Positions 7,400 to 13,627 are shown, counted from the stretch's first letter. The stretch is 23,535 nt of DNA from JBAYNS01 sp041678625 (GCA_041678625.1 JBAYNS010000005.1:1-23535), one strand, 5' to 3'. A program made the numbers and translations. The notes: generated by a model not told the origin, from the sequence alone.

Positions 7400-7432
7400 A
7401 TCTCCCCCACTCTGGTTTTTTATTGCGGAAGA
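7400..7432 (+). repeat. Direct repeat, left copy
   Basis: Begins ATCTCCCCCACTCTGG and ends TTGCGGAAGA. An imperfect second copy, beginning ATCTCCCACCACTCTGG and ending ATGCGGAGGAGA, lies at 7923-7958 in the same orientation. The pair brackets the orphan gene at 7471-7917. The 178 nt between 7293 and 7470 otherwise hold only a candidate promoter. Confidence 0.55.
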
Positions 7433-7438
7433 ATTTTA

Positions 7439-7467
7439 TTGTAAGCATGTACAAACTGGAGTATATG
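7439..7467 (+). promoter_or_regulatory. Candidate promoter for the 7471 gene
   Basis: TTGTAA (7439-7444), 17-nt spacer, TATATG (7462-7467). Each hexamer matches consensus at 4 of 6 positions. The predicted transcription start near 7474 would favour the second in-frame ATG at 7486. Confidence 0.35.
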
Positions 7468-7470
7468 TGA

Positions 7471-7917
7471 ATGCTTCTTACCGCTATGGCTCAATCACCC
7501 GAAGATACTTCATTGGAACCTTTGAAAGCGCGCCCCTATTGGGAGGGAGGCTATCCTGCGGATGCGTTGCCCTATGATCCAAATACAAGTGTATTGGTTG
7601 CGCATTATAAGGTAAATCCTACCATGGGCGGTATTTGTTATATCGATCGGGATAGTAATCGTTGGTGCATTTACGAACTCATTGATACGTATCACATATG
7701 TACAGATGGAGGGTATGAACCAACAAGTGTTGCTAATTATCTTGATGCTAAGGAGTTCGACACTCGGCAAGTTGTTGCTGAATTTATTCGTAACACAGAC
7801 CCGGAAAATGCTCCTCCTTCCGATGGTTTACTAGAATCGATGTGTGTTCATTGCAGAGAATGTGCACGAAGGGCTATGCAAGAAGAGAGACAGGCTGAGG
7901 CTGCGGCATGTGCGTAA
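7471..7917 (+). CDS. Orphan protein with C-terminal Cys cluster
   Basis: Protein of 148 aa of unknown function. No signal peptide or membrane segment is evident. A hydrophilic, Pro-rich N terminus leads to a compact middle with GGICYIDRDSNRWCIYEL. The C terminus carries C125, C128 and C131 in CVHCREC followed by a charged helix, which could bind metal. The start may be the ATG at 7486 rather than 7471, given the promoter position. The gene sits alone between two imperfect direct repeats (7400-7432 and 7923-7958) next to a REP/RAYT cluster, consistent with an accessory gene. I recognise no family. Confidence 0.65.
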   Translation: MLLTAMAQSPEDTSLEPLKARPYWEGGYPADALPYDPNTSVLVAHYKVNPTMGGICYIDRDSNRWCIYELIDTYHICTDGGYEPTSVANYLDAKEFDTRQVVAEFIRNTDPENAPPSDGLLESMCVHCRECARRAMQEERQAEAAACA

Positions 7918-7922
7918 GTAGT

Positions 7923-7958
7923 ATCTCCCACCACTCTGGTTTGGTTATGCGGAGGAGA
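7923..7958 (+). repeat. Direct repeat, right copy
   Basis: Second, imperfect copy of the 7400-7432 repeat, same orientation, starting 6 nt after the stop codon of the orphan gene. Differences are a few substitutions and short insertions. It could be the scar of a duplication or an attachment-type boundary. Confidence 0.55.
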
Positions 7959-7985
7959 CGGGGCGTGTGAGGCGTTACAATAATC

Positions 7986-8147
7986 AGCTGCGGCCAGGAA
8001 CGGCCGCAGCTCAATAATCACATTGTACAACGCACAGACGCGGCCCTTCGTGGCCGCGGATGTGGGACATTAAATGTCTTCGTGGCCGCGGATGTGGAAT
8101 TTGTAACCGCGGAATGTAAGGAAAGAATTTCCTGGCCGCGGATGTGG
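7986..8147. repeat. Cluster of GC-rich REP-like palindromes
   Basis: Perfect 10-bp hairpin AGCTGCGGCC (7986-7995)/GGCCGCAGCT (8002-8011). Second hairpin CGCGGCC (8039-8045)/GGCCGCG (8052-8058). The unit TTCGTGGCCGCGGATGTGG occurs at 8047-8065 and 8079-8097, a shorter copy TGGCCGCGGATGTGG at 8133-8147, and a decayed one near 8106-8117. Small perfect palindromes (GACATTAAATGTC, GGAAAGAATTTCC) separate them. The cluster abuts the 3' end of a RAYT transposase gene, the usual place for cognate REP sequences. It fills the 239 nt between the genes. Confidence 0.75.
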
Positions 8148-8156
8148 ATGTATGAA

Positions 8157-8591
8157 TCACATTTTCCATTCCGTGACATCCCATTTCCCCGATCTGGATG
8201 ACCAGGGGTAATCTGCCGATGTTTCCGATAAGCGCATTTTTACCGGATTTTCATGAATGTATCGCAATGCTGCCGGAACATTCTTTACGGATCGAATGTG
8301 ATAACGCGGTTGCCATAACTTTGGAATGCCGGTGTTGAATGTCATACCGGATTTGAAAACATTCATAATCAGCGCAATCTTTTTTGGGGCGGGAACACGC
8401 ACCAGGAAATGGCAATGATCCGGCATGATTACAAATCCATAGAGGAAAAAGGGATGCAACATCTGAACGCGATACAGGCATTCAATCGCTTCCCGCGCAT
8501 GCGCGTCATCCGCGAATACGGGGATGCGATCTTTGGTTATTGTCGTGACCAATTGTACATCCTCGTTCTGAATAGGGTGACGCTGAGACAT
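8157..8591 (-). CDS. REP-associated tyrosine transposase (RAYT, Y1_Tnp family)
   Basis: Single-strand HUH nuclease of 144 aa. The HUH motif is H59-C-H61 in VIMPDHCHFLV, and the likely nucleophilic tyrosine is Y111 in ALRYIHENPVK, a hallmark of RAYT/IS200-related Y1 transposases. The C-terminal YPWSS matches the usual RAYT ending. RAYTs are thought to mobilise or maintain REP palindromes. The GC-rich palindrome cluster at 7986-8147, directly downstream, is the likely cognate repeat. A strong promoter (8600-8628) ends 8 nt before the ATG, implying a leaderless message. The length is short compared with many RAYTs, but the core motifs are intact, so it may be functional. Confidence 0.9.
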   Translation of the reverse strand: MSQRHPIQNEDVQLVTTITKDRIPVFADDAHAREAIECLYRVQMLHPFFLYGFVIMPDHCHFLVRVPAPKKIALIMNVFKSGMTFNTGIPKLWQPRYHIRSVKNVPAALRYIHENPVKMRLSETSADYPWSSRSGKWDVTEWKM

Positions 8592-8599
8592 AGCGTGTG

Positions 8600-8628
8600 A
8601 TCATAGGATTTTTGGTTTTGTCTGCCAA
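8600..8628 (-). promoter_or_regulatory. RAYT promoter
   Basis: On the minus strand TTGGCA (complement of 8623-8628), a 17-nt spacer, and TATGAT (complement of 8600-8605); each hexamer matches consensus at 5 of 6 positions. The -10 ends 8 nt before the ATG, with no Shine-Dalgarno sequence. This is among the best promoters in the window. Confidence 0.65.
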
Positions 8629-8663
8629 TGATCCCCTTCATTTTGTTTACAAAGATTTTTATG

Positions 8664-8689
8664 AGCAGCGCCCGCGAAGGGGTGCTACT
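8664..8689. repeat. Imperfect hairpin between the 8705 gene and RAYT
   Basis: AGCAGCGCCC (8664-8673) pairs imperfectly (one mismatch, one G-U) with GGGTGCTACT (8680-8689). It lies just past the stop codon of the minus-strand gene at 8705-10141, so it could be its terminator, but no U-tract follows on that strand. Confidence 0.3.
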
Positions 8690-8704
8690 TGGTATTAGGT
8701 TTTG

Positions 8705-10141
8705 CTATTTCTTCCCATCTCCCATTGCATCCAGCGCTTTTCGCAAAGCCTGCAAATCAGTTCTTGGTAATGATCCGAATTGTTTATCATTGTTTAATAT
8801 CCAGCGTGCTATTCCTTCCAGATCTCCAAACTCCAGAGCTTCCCACACATGGGTTACATACATTTCTCCGTCTTTAAAAGGATTGGATGGCAGTGTGTAT
8901 TTTTCCCCGTGAGCGTTTTGTACGGCATGATGACTGGTTGTACTTGTCATGATCAGTGATGCTGCACGAAAGACTGCATGCATCAGTGGTAAAGGCCAAA
9001 CATTGCGGCTTGCGATGCATCGTTTTACAAGCGCTTCCAGCTTTGTTCTCTCCGCTGTTACCTGCTCAGTGTTCAGAGGATCAGGCTCTCCTTCTTTTGC
9101 GGGTGCAGCAGAATTTTTCTTCTTTCTTCTTTTAGAGAGAACTCCTTTCGGAACATGATTCTGCGGTGTGCCTGAGCGTGGTGATACATTTATTGGTGTT
9201 GCCATTTCTCCTGCGGTTTTGCCTTGTGGTGCTGTTTTTACACAATGATCGTAGAATAGAAGAAATGGTAAGTCTTTTAGTATCAGATTTTCATCTATTA
9301 CCTGCCTAATCTCTGCCCTTGTCAGTGGACGGTATAATTCTCTCAACTTATCAAGCACGTTTTGCGGGTATGCAGGCGGATGCGGCAAATTCACATGCAG
9401 ATTTCCATCTGGCTTCTGGTACGCCGACCATTGTGTTGAGAGAAGAGTAATAATTTGTTGGTAGGGTTCTTGGAGATTCAGTGCTGAAAGAACACTTTCT
9501 TTCCAATGTTTGTTCTCAGGGTTGTCTGGAAATATGAGATCGTATATTTCAAGAATATGTATCATTTCCAGAATGGGATATGTCTTCATCTCTATCACCA
9601 ATGTTGATCGTGGAATACCTTTCAGCATCGGTTTTACCCCTTCCAGTATCTTTTGACTGTAACCAGACACGCTTGGGAAATTAGCAGTCAGGTCGTTTCC
9701 TTTTGATTCCATGCGCCACTGATGCGAAAGAATCTCTAAAATGGGTTTGTATGTATCGGGTATTTTTATTCCTTCAAGAAACAATACTCTTTTTGGCACA
9801 GTAGTTCTTTCGAAGCAATGCTGTGCTACAGCAGCAACATGCTGCATTGTTGTATTTAAAGAGCCTAAAGTATCCAGTATACTGGGTTCTTCTGCAATGA
9901 TTGTAGCAACATCGATACGTACAGTCTGCGATATCTTGGCAAACAATCTATTAGGATTCGTTGAGATATTGATTGCCTGTTTACCAAGCCGTTCTTTTCT
10001 AGAGACTTCGGCGCCGCACATTAGGATTCGGTGCGCTACAACTCTCGCCTGACCGGTGATGTGCTGCATGTCTAAGAAATGATCAATAACCATTTCTCTG
10101 GCAGGGCCACGTAATTCGTTGGAATTCCTTCGCTTGGACAT
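8705..10141 (-). CDS. Orphan protein with internally duplicated ~73-aa module
   Basis: Protein of 478 aa, soluble, of unknown family. Two segments are clearly related: residues 129-201 (TYKPILEILSHQW ... ILEIYD) and 225-298 (EPYQQIITLLSTQW ... FLLFYD). They share Yxx-I-xx-LLS-x-QW, then N-x-P, Y-x-Q-x-(I/V)-L and a closing YD, so an internal duplication is likely. A linker with the basic run KRRKKKN (about 340-350) separates these from a C-terminal helical domain (about 365-478). The basic run could contact nucleic acid, which is speculative. The gene ends 113 nt before the RAYT start and is AT-moderate. On the minus strand TACAAT (10162-10167) lies upstream; the leader would be about 14 nt. 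Confidence 0.75.
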   Translation of the reverse strand: MSKRRNSNELRGPAREMVIDHFLDMQHITGQARVVAHRILMCGAEVSRKERLGKQAINISTNPNRLFAKISQTVRIDVATIIAEEPSILDTLGSLNTTMQHVAAVAQHCFERTTVPKRVLFLEGIKIPDTYKPILEILSHQWRMESKGNDLTANFPSVSGYSQKILEGVKPMLKGIPRSTLVIEMKTYPILEMIHILEIYDLIFPDNPENKHWKESVLSALNLQEPYQQIITLLSTQWSAYQKPDGNLHVNLPHPPAYPQNVLDKLRELYRPLTRAEIRQVIDENLILKDLPFLLFYDHCVKTAPQGKTAGEMATPINVSPRSGTPQNHVPKGVLSKRRKKKNSAAPAKEGEPDPLNTEQVTAERTKLEALVKRCIASRNVWPLPLMHAVFRAASLIMTSTTSHHAVQNAHGEKYTLPSNPFKDGEMYVTHVWEALEFGDLEGIARWILNNDKQFGSLPRTDLQALRKALDAMGDGKK

Positions 10142-10161
10142 TATTAATATAATGACATAAT

Positions 10162-10167
10162 ATTGTA
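10162..10167 (-). promoter_or_regulatory. Candidate -10 box for the 10141 gene
   Basis: TACAAT on the minus strand, 20 nt before the ATG, giving a short leader. The sequence between is very AT-rich and holds other possible -10 boxes (TATATT). No clear -35. Confidence 0.3.
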
Positions 10168-10212
10168 GTTAAGTCCAATTTTTACTTAGTTTCTCTCCCC
10201 TTGTCTTGAGGG

Positions 10213-10218
10213 TACAAT
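10213..10218 (+). promoter_or_regulatory. -10 element for the 10227 gene
   Basis: TACAAT ends 8 nt before the ATG at 10227, in the context GTACAATG shared with pgk and the 13771 gene. No Shine-Dalgarno sequence. Fits a leaderless or nearly leaderless message. Confidence 0.5.
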
Positions 10219-10226
10219 GCCATGTT

Positions 10227-10610
10227 ATGGAACTCTCTACCTTCGCTACCATCATCGGCATTCTGGAATTCATGGTCGGTCTTCCGTTTCTTGTTGCCAG
10301 CGCAGCAACAACAGCGTTTGTGCTGCAGCTGGTGCGCAACGACGCATTCATGCGTGTTATGGGCGTTGTCGTTGTCATGATCACGGTTCTGGTTCTTCAG
10401 GATGGATACCAGGTCGGCACGGACGCTGCGGGGCTTATTCGTCTTGTTGCGTGGATCGGGCTCATCAAGGGGCTGTCTGCTGCGTGGTTCCCCAGTTTCC
10501 TCGCGGGCATAAGCGAGAGCATTTTCGGTAGTGTCCAGATGCGCCCCGTGTTAGGAGTCGTTGCCGTTGCTGTGGGTGTTCTTCTGCTGTACGGCGCACA
10601 GTTGGTGTAG
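10227..10610 (+). CDS. Small multi-pass membrane protein
   Basis: Protein of 127 aa, almost entirely hydrophobic, with about four transmembrane segments: near residues 5-32, 42-57, 70-90 and 106-124. Short charged loops (RNDAFMR, DGYQVGTD) separate them. No family is recognised and no catalytic residues stand out. The ATG at 10227 is chosen because the TACAAT box lies 8 nt upstream and the membrane helix begins directly after it. The gene stands alone, followed by a strong plus-strand terminator at 10653-10679. Confidence 0.75.
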   Translation: MELSTFATIIGILEFMVGLPFLVASAATTAFVLQLVRNDAFMRVMGVVVVMITVLVLQDGYQVGTDAAGLIRLVAWIGLIKGLSAAWFPSFLAGISESIFGSVQMRPVLGVVAVAVGVLLLYGAQLV

Positions 10611-10652
10611 AGCATTTCACCATTGTGATTAGAAGCGCAGGTCGACCATTCG

Positions 10653-10679
10653 AGCGCAGGTCGAAGACCTGCGCTTTTT
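10653..10679 (+). terminator. Intrinsic terminator
   Basis: Perfect 10-bp stem AGCGCAGGTC (10653-10662)/GACCTGCGCT (10666-10675), 3-nt loop GAA, followed by a T-run (10675-10679). It lies 43 nt after the membrane-protein gene and should end its transcript. GCGCAGGTCGA is also present at 10634-10644, hinting that the terminator derives from a local repeat. Confidence 0.8.
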
Positions 10680-10700
10680 GTTCAAAATCACCAACCCAGA

Positions 10701-10752
10701 GCACGTCTTCGACGTGCGGATTAATCGAAGACCTGTGGATCAATCGAAGACC
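10701..10752. repeat. TCGAAGAC repeat cluster
   Basis: Hairpin GCACGTC (10701-10707)/GACGTGC (10711-10717), then two direct copies of GGATYAATCGAAGACC at 10718-10733 and 10737-10752. The core TCGAAGACC also forms the centre of the preceding terminator. It is a small repeat family between two convergent terminators. Confidence 0.55.
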
Positions 10753-10787
10753 CACGTATTCCTGAGGAGATGTGCAAACCGATTATG

Positions 10788-10831
10788 AAAAAAGCGCACT
10801 CCCCACAACTCCGAGTTGTAGGCAGTGCGCT
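10788..10831 (-). terminator. Intrinsic terminator for the 10863-11483 gene
   Basis: On the minus strand AGCGCACT (10824-10831) pairs with AGTGCGCT (10793-10800), with further pairing ACAACTC/GAGTTGT inside, then a run of six U (10788-10793). Ideal geometry, located 32 nt past the stop codon of the minus-strand orphan gene. Confidence 0.8.
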
Positions 10832-10862
10832 CCGTGTGGCTTGACCCTTTTTTCCGTTTTGC

Positions 10863-11483
10863 TTATAGAACCAGAATGTACCGTGGGGGCTTCGGCGCAT
10901 GTTCCCGGGGCACGTATGCCCGGTACTCTGCGCCGTAGGTATTGCAGCAGTCCGCGCAAACCTGCGGGGAACCGCTGTAACTCGGCACACGGCTGGAATG
11001 GGAGATTCTGCAGCCTCCGCGCTGCACCCATTCGTCGCCCCGGTAAGCAACTGCGACTTGTGGGAACTGCCCCACAAGACAGATGAGCTCGCAGAGCGTG
11101 AGCTCTCGCCAGTGCGCGGGGTCCGGCGGTGTCTGAAAGTATGGGTGCGGGAAGAGGTCGATGGGTCCTCCCGTCCAGTAGAAGTTGAAGGTTCGCTTGA
11201 ACCGCCGCTCCAGTGCTACGGTCCGGTCGTAGAATCCGACCGGTGCCACCAAAATGCCGGGGGGCGGGATGCGAATGACGGTTAGCCCGTCCTCGTTCAG
11301 GGGTTGGTGTGGTTGTGCGCTATCGCCAACCATGCTGGTGGGTACCTGGTTCACGGGGAACCAGGGCTGTTCCATATAGGGGGGCACCACTAATCCTGCG
11401 ATGATCATGCGTTCGTATGCATTCATAGCGAACGCACCTGATCCTACGCGTTGTTCCAACATGAGCATTTTTTTCCTGCTCAT
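10863..11483 (-). CDS. Orphan protein, GC-rich, with canonical RBS
   Basis: Protein of 206 aa of unknown family. The sequence is Pro- and aromatic-rich (PPYMEQPWFPVNQ, FYWTGGPIDLFPHPYF) with a C-terminal Cys group (CADCC) and no membrane segment. The start at 11483 is well defined by AGGAGGA (11492-11498) about 9 nt upstream, the only textbook Shine-Dalgarno site I see here; most neighbours look leaderless. It is also bounded by 12-bp inverted repeats and ends before a strong terminator. These features suggest acquired DNA. Its function cannot be guessed from sequence. Confidence 0.7.
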   Translation of the reverse strand: MSRKKMLMLEQRVGSGAFAMNAYERMIIAGLVVPPYMEQPWFPVNQVPTSMVGDSAQPHQPLNEDGLTVIRIPPPGILVAPVGFYDRTVALERRFKRTFNFYWTGGPIDLFPHPYFQTPPDPAHWRELTLCELICLVGQFPQVAVAYRGDEWVQRGGCRISHSSRVPSYSGSPQVCADCCNTYGAEYRAYVPREHAPKPPRYILVL

Positions 11484-11491
11484 TAGTCCTA

Positions 11492-11498
11492 TCCTCCT
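11492..11498 (-). promoter_or_regulatory. Strong Shine-Dalgarno site
   Basis: AGGAGGA on the minus strand, about 9 nt before the ATG of the orphan gene ending at 11483. It fixes that start and contrasts with the SD-less starts around it. Confidence 0.7.
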
Positions 11499-11559
11499 GT
11501 GATTTTAAGGGTCAAGCCCGGTGAGTGTATTGCTTTTTTTGTGCTGTTTGCAAAGGTTT

Positions 11560-11611
11560 CAGAGGGTTTTAGTACGCAGTGTTCCTCTGATGAAATACCC
11601 CGTAAAACCCT
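11560..11611 (+). other. Mutually exclusive stems (possible switch or pseudoknot)
   Basis: AGGGTTTTA (11563-11571) pairs perfectly with TAAAACCCT (11603-11611). The overlapping CAGAGG (11560-11565) instead pairs with CCTCTG (11584-11589). The two pairings compete for 11563-11565, as in a riboswitch or attenuator, or could form a pseudoknot if trimmed. No gene follows closely on the plus strand, so a role in a non-coding RNA is more likely. Confidence 0.35.
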
Positions 11612-11638
11612 TGAGTATTCACGGTAAATACCTATCCT
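11611..11638 (+). promoter_or_regulatory. Candidate promoter for a non-coding RNA
   Basis: TTGAGT (11611-11616), 16-nt spacer, TATCCT (11633-11638); 4 of 6 matches each. The same TATCCT -10 is used before tyrS. The predicted start is near 11645, just ahead of the dense hairpins. Confidence 0.35.
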
Positions 11639-11644
11639 TGCTCC

Positions 11645-11950
11645 ATCGATCTTTATGTGTCCTTTTTACGCATGTGGCAGGCATTTCTGCCGTATGCGAA
11701 ACGATATGCGTTTCATTTCCATTTCCATTGGAATCGGTCGAAAGACGTAGAATGAAAGATACGCTGATCACCTAGCGTTTGGCCTGTGATACGCTAAAAC
11801 GAGGTCGGGAGTAGGTACCCCGACCACCCATGCTTTCTCAGAACGTGCCCTGCCCGGGCACCGTCCTCAAAGGACAGAAGATCGAGAAACCCCCGCGCGA
11901 GTAGTTTTAGGCCTATTCAGGTTTGAAGCACACGCTCCGGGGGTTGTTTT
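11645..11950 (+). ncRNA. Candidate structured non-coding RNA, about 300 nt
   Basis: This gene-free stretch is packed with stems on the plus strand: CGCAT/ATGCG enclosing GGCAG/CTGCC (11669-11698); GAAACG/CGTTTC (11698-11714); GGTCGGG/CCCGACC (11803-11825); an outer TTTCTC/GAGAAA (11834-11839/11884-11889) enclosing GTGCCC/GGGCAC (11845-11861) and GTCCT/AGGAC (11863-11875); and a final AACCCCCG (11888-11895)/CGGGGGTT (11938-11945) followed by GTTTT, terminator-like. I tested by eye for tmRNA, RNase P RNA, 6S RNA and SRP RNA and found no match to their conserved cores. Strand is inferred from the final stem. A new or lineage-specific RNA is possible. Confidence 0.45.
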
Positions 11951-11963
11951 CGTCATTCCATTA

Positions 11964-12716
11964 CTATTGCTTCCTCAGCCCCTCAATCGCCCGCAGCACC
12001 TCAATGGGCACCATCCAGATGGTGGTATTGCTCTGATCGGAGCTTAAGTCATTGATGCTTTGGAGCGTACGCAAATGGAGTGCACCGGGTTGAGAACCCA
12101 GTGTCTGCGCTGCGGTGGCCATGTTGGCAGCTGCGGCAACTTCTCCTTCGGAATTGATAATCACAGCCTGCTTTTCCCGCTGAGCTTCTGCCACTTTCGC
12201 GATCGTGCGTTTGAGAGAATCGGGAAGCACGATGTCTTTGAGTTCCACAGCCTGCACGTCAATTCCCCATGGATCGGAAGCCGCATCCACTGTCTTTTTA
12301 ATCTTCTCCGAAACCTCTTTTTTGTTCGAGAGCAGTTCATCCAGTGTCACCTCACCAACGGAATTACGCATGGTCGTCTGTGCAAGCTGGCTGACAGCAA
12401 AGAAGAAATTCTCCACTTCGATCACGGCCTTAGCGGCATCAAGCACCTTGTAATAAATCACGGCGTTGATGCGGATGGGAATGTTATCCTTTGTGATTGC
12501 CTCCTGATCGGGCACATCCACGGCTTTCACACGGATATCCACTTTGATGAGTCTTTGAAAAACGGGGATGACAATTTTCCATCCGGGATTCCAGGTAGCC
12601 TGATACTTTCCCATGAGCAGTAGTACGCCCCGTTCGTACTGGTTGATCTGGCGAATGAATGCCAGAAGCAGAATAATGGCTGGCAGTAGCAGTGACGTGA
12701 AGAACCAGATAGGCAT
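11964..12716 (-). CDS. Slipin/stomatin-like SPFH (band 7) membrane protein
   Basis: Protein of 250 aa. An N-terminal hydrophobic segment (about 2-19, WFFTSLLLPAIILLLAF) anchors it. The SPFH/band 7 domain follows, with INQYERGVLLLMGKY, NPGWKIVIPVFQ, VDVPDQEAITKDN and RNSVGEVTLDELLSNK, all typical of slipins. A coiled helix rich in Ala/Glu (AEAQREKQAVI, EGEVAAAANMATAAQTL) and a C-terminal VPIEVLRAIEGL complete it. Slipins oligomerise at membranes and organise microdomains or proteases. The start at 12716 sits at the hydrophobic segment; an upstream in-frame ATG would add 49 unrelated residues. The gene is divergent from the DUF1622 gene, 82 bp away. A possible -10 TACACT (complement of 12742-12747) would give a short leader. 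Confidence 0.9.
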   Translation of the reverse strand: MPIWFFTSLLLPAIILLLAFIRQINQYERGVLLLMGKYQATWNPGWKIVIPVFQRLIKVDIRVKAVDVPDQEAITKDNIPIRINAVIYYKVLDAAKAVIEVENFFFAVSQLAQTTMRNSVGEVTLDELLSNKKEVSEKIKKTVDAASDPWGIDVQAVELKDIVLPDSLKRTIAKVAEAQREKQAVIINSEGEVAAAANMATAAQTLGSQPGALHLRTLQSINDLSSDQSNTTIWMVPIEVLRAIEGLRKQ

Positions 12717-12776
12717 AGCAGAATGGGGAAATGTCTGTAGAAGTGTACCTTTCTGGCGAGAAAATGGCAATTCTGC

Positions 12777-12782
12777 TACAAT
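12777..12782 (+). promoter_or_regulatory. Extended -10 for the DUF1622 gene
   Basis: TGCTACAAT: a TGn extension plus TACAAT, 16 nt before the ATG at 12799. The predicted leader is about 10 nt with no Shine-Dalgarno sequence. No good -35, which an extended -10 can replace. Confidence 0.45.
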
Positions 12783-12798
12783 AGAAGCAGAAATAAAC

Positions 12799-13221
12799 AT
12801 GTCACCACTCGCCCTCTTTGCACAGGCACTCGTGGAAAACCTGGAGAGTCTTAGTATTCTCATTGCGTCGCTTCTGGGTTACGTAGGAGTTGTCATTATC
12901 TTCTATGGAGGATTGAAGGGATTTGTATATTTCATCCATGCATGTCTGTATCCACGGCAGGGTCATGTGCCACTCATCCGCATCGAACTGGCAAAGTACC
13001 TTTCGCTCGGGCTGGAATTCTTAGTGGGTCGCGATGTCATTGGCACCATTGTTCATCCCACGTGGGATGAACTGGGCAAGCTAATCATCATTGTACTGTT
13101 GCGCACCGCTGTATCGCTCTTCCTGGATTACGAACTGCGCAAGCTCCATCGGGATATGGAGGAATACGATTTTGTCTCTCCTCTGCTGGCGCACCATCCG
13201 GTCAGAAAGAAGCAAGAATAA
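12799..13221 (+). CDS. DUF1622 family membrane protein
   Basis: Protein of 140 aa with about three transmembrane segments: residues 18-45 (LSILIASLLGYVGVVIIFYGG), 68-88 and 95-115. The block LSLGLEFLVGRDVIGTIVHPTWDELGKLIIIVLLRTAVSLFLDYEL matches DUF1622, an uncharacterised bacterial and archaeal membrane family. Its function is unknown. The start is chosen at the beginning of the conserved helix and downstream of the extended -10 box at 12777. It is divergent from the slipin gene, so the two may share control. Confidence 0.85.
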   Translation: MSPLALFAQALVENLESLSILIASLLGYVGVVIIFYGGLKGFVYFIHACLYPRQGHVPLIRIELAKYLSLGLEFLVGRDVIGTIVHPTWDELGKLIIIVLLRTAVSLFLDYELRKLHRDMEEYDFVSPLLAHHPVRKKQE

Positions 13222-13280
13222 TTTTTTGTCTTCATGCAGACACTTGGAGCACTTCGACTCCATGGTGTGTTCACGATGTC

Positions 13281-13310
13281 TTGCGTTGACAGGGTGTACG
13301 GGAGTACACT
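13281..13310 (+). promoter_or_regulatory. Promoter of the 13317 small gene
   Basis: TTGCGT (13281-13286), 18-nt spacer, TACACT (13305-13310), which ends 6 nt before the ATG at 13317. A perfect TTGACA is also present at 13285-13290 but only 14 nt from the -10. Fits a leaderless message. Confidence 0.45.
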
Positions 13311-13316
13311 GCATGC

Positions 13317-13553
13317 ATGCGCTCGTCCGTCACCAAGAGCAGGCCTCTTCCCTCCAAGCAGATTGTGGTTGATTGGTCCAACGAGCGCGAAATTCCGGTA
13401 GATGCCCTCATTGAGTGGATCCGGCAATATCCGCGCAGAAGTGATATCCACGTCTACGTTCCCTCCGCCTGCCGGCGGCATGCATATCCCTGTTTGCAGA
13501 CGACGCTTCTGAAGATGGGGTGCACAGTGACAGCGCGTGTCTGCACTGCGTAG
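13317..13553 (+). CDS. Small orphan protein, 78 aa
   Basis: Basic, soluble protein of 78 aa with the core KQIVVDWSNEREIPVDALIEWIRQYP, predicted as a beta strand followed by an amphipathic helix, then HVYVPSACRRHA. No family is recognised. The case for coding rests on a promoter-like TACACT box exactly 6 nt before the ATG, the repeated start pattern in this window, and a plausible folded composition. It lies between the DUF1622 gene and the exported Cys-rich protein, on the same strand. Confidence 0.5.
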   Translation: MRSSVTKSRPLPSKQIVVDWSNEREIPVDALIEWIRQYPRRSDIHVYVPSACRRHAYPCLQTTLLKMGCTVTARVCTA

Positions 13554-13627
13554 TCGCAGCATTGCTCCACAAAATGTGTACAACATTTGTAACAAAATCC
13601 CCATTCAGTTGTTCTTATCAATGCACC

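Larger units (their letters stand above)
10838..11518. repeat. 12-bp perfect inverted repeats bounding an orphan gene
   Basis: GGCTTGACCCTT (10838-10849) and its exact complement AAGGGTCAAGCC (11507-11518) face each other about 680 bp apart and enclose a single GC-rich gene (10863-11483). The layout resembles terminal inverted repeats of a small non-autonomous element or gene cassette. No clear target-site duplication is seen. TTGACC also resembles a -35 box, so a shared promoter motif is an alternative. Confidence 0.45.

Noticed and set aside
8047..8147. CRISPR-like array
   Set aside because: Repeats are palindromic, imperfect and irregularly spaced with palindromic gaps, and no cas genes are present; REP cluster fits better.
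10151..10171. Second dif-like site (CATAA ... TTAAGT)
   Set aside because: The right arm does not match TTATGTTAAGT when a 6-bp spacer is kept; similarity comes from AT-rich promoter sequence.
11587..11593. Hammerhead ribozyme core CTGATGA
   Set aside because: The required downstream GAAA and cleavage-site elements with supporting stems are absent.
11645..11950. tmRNA, RNase P RNA, 6S or SRP RNA
   Set aside because: No tRNA-like ends with TTCGA and CCA, no P4 core (GGAAAGTCC ... ACAGAA), no SRP GGAAG tetraloop region, no 6S-type single long bubbled hairpin were seen.
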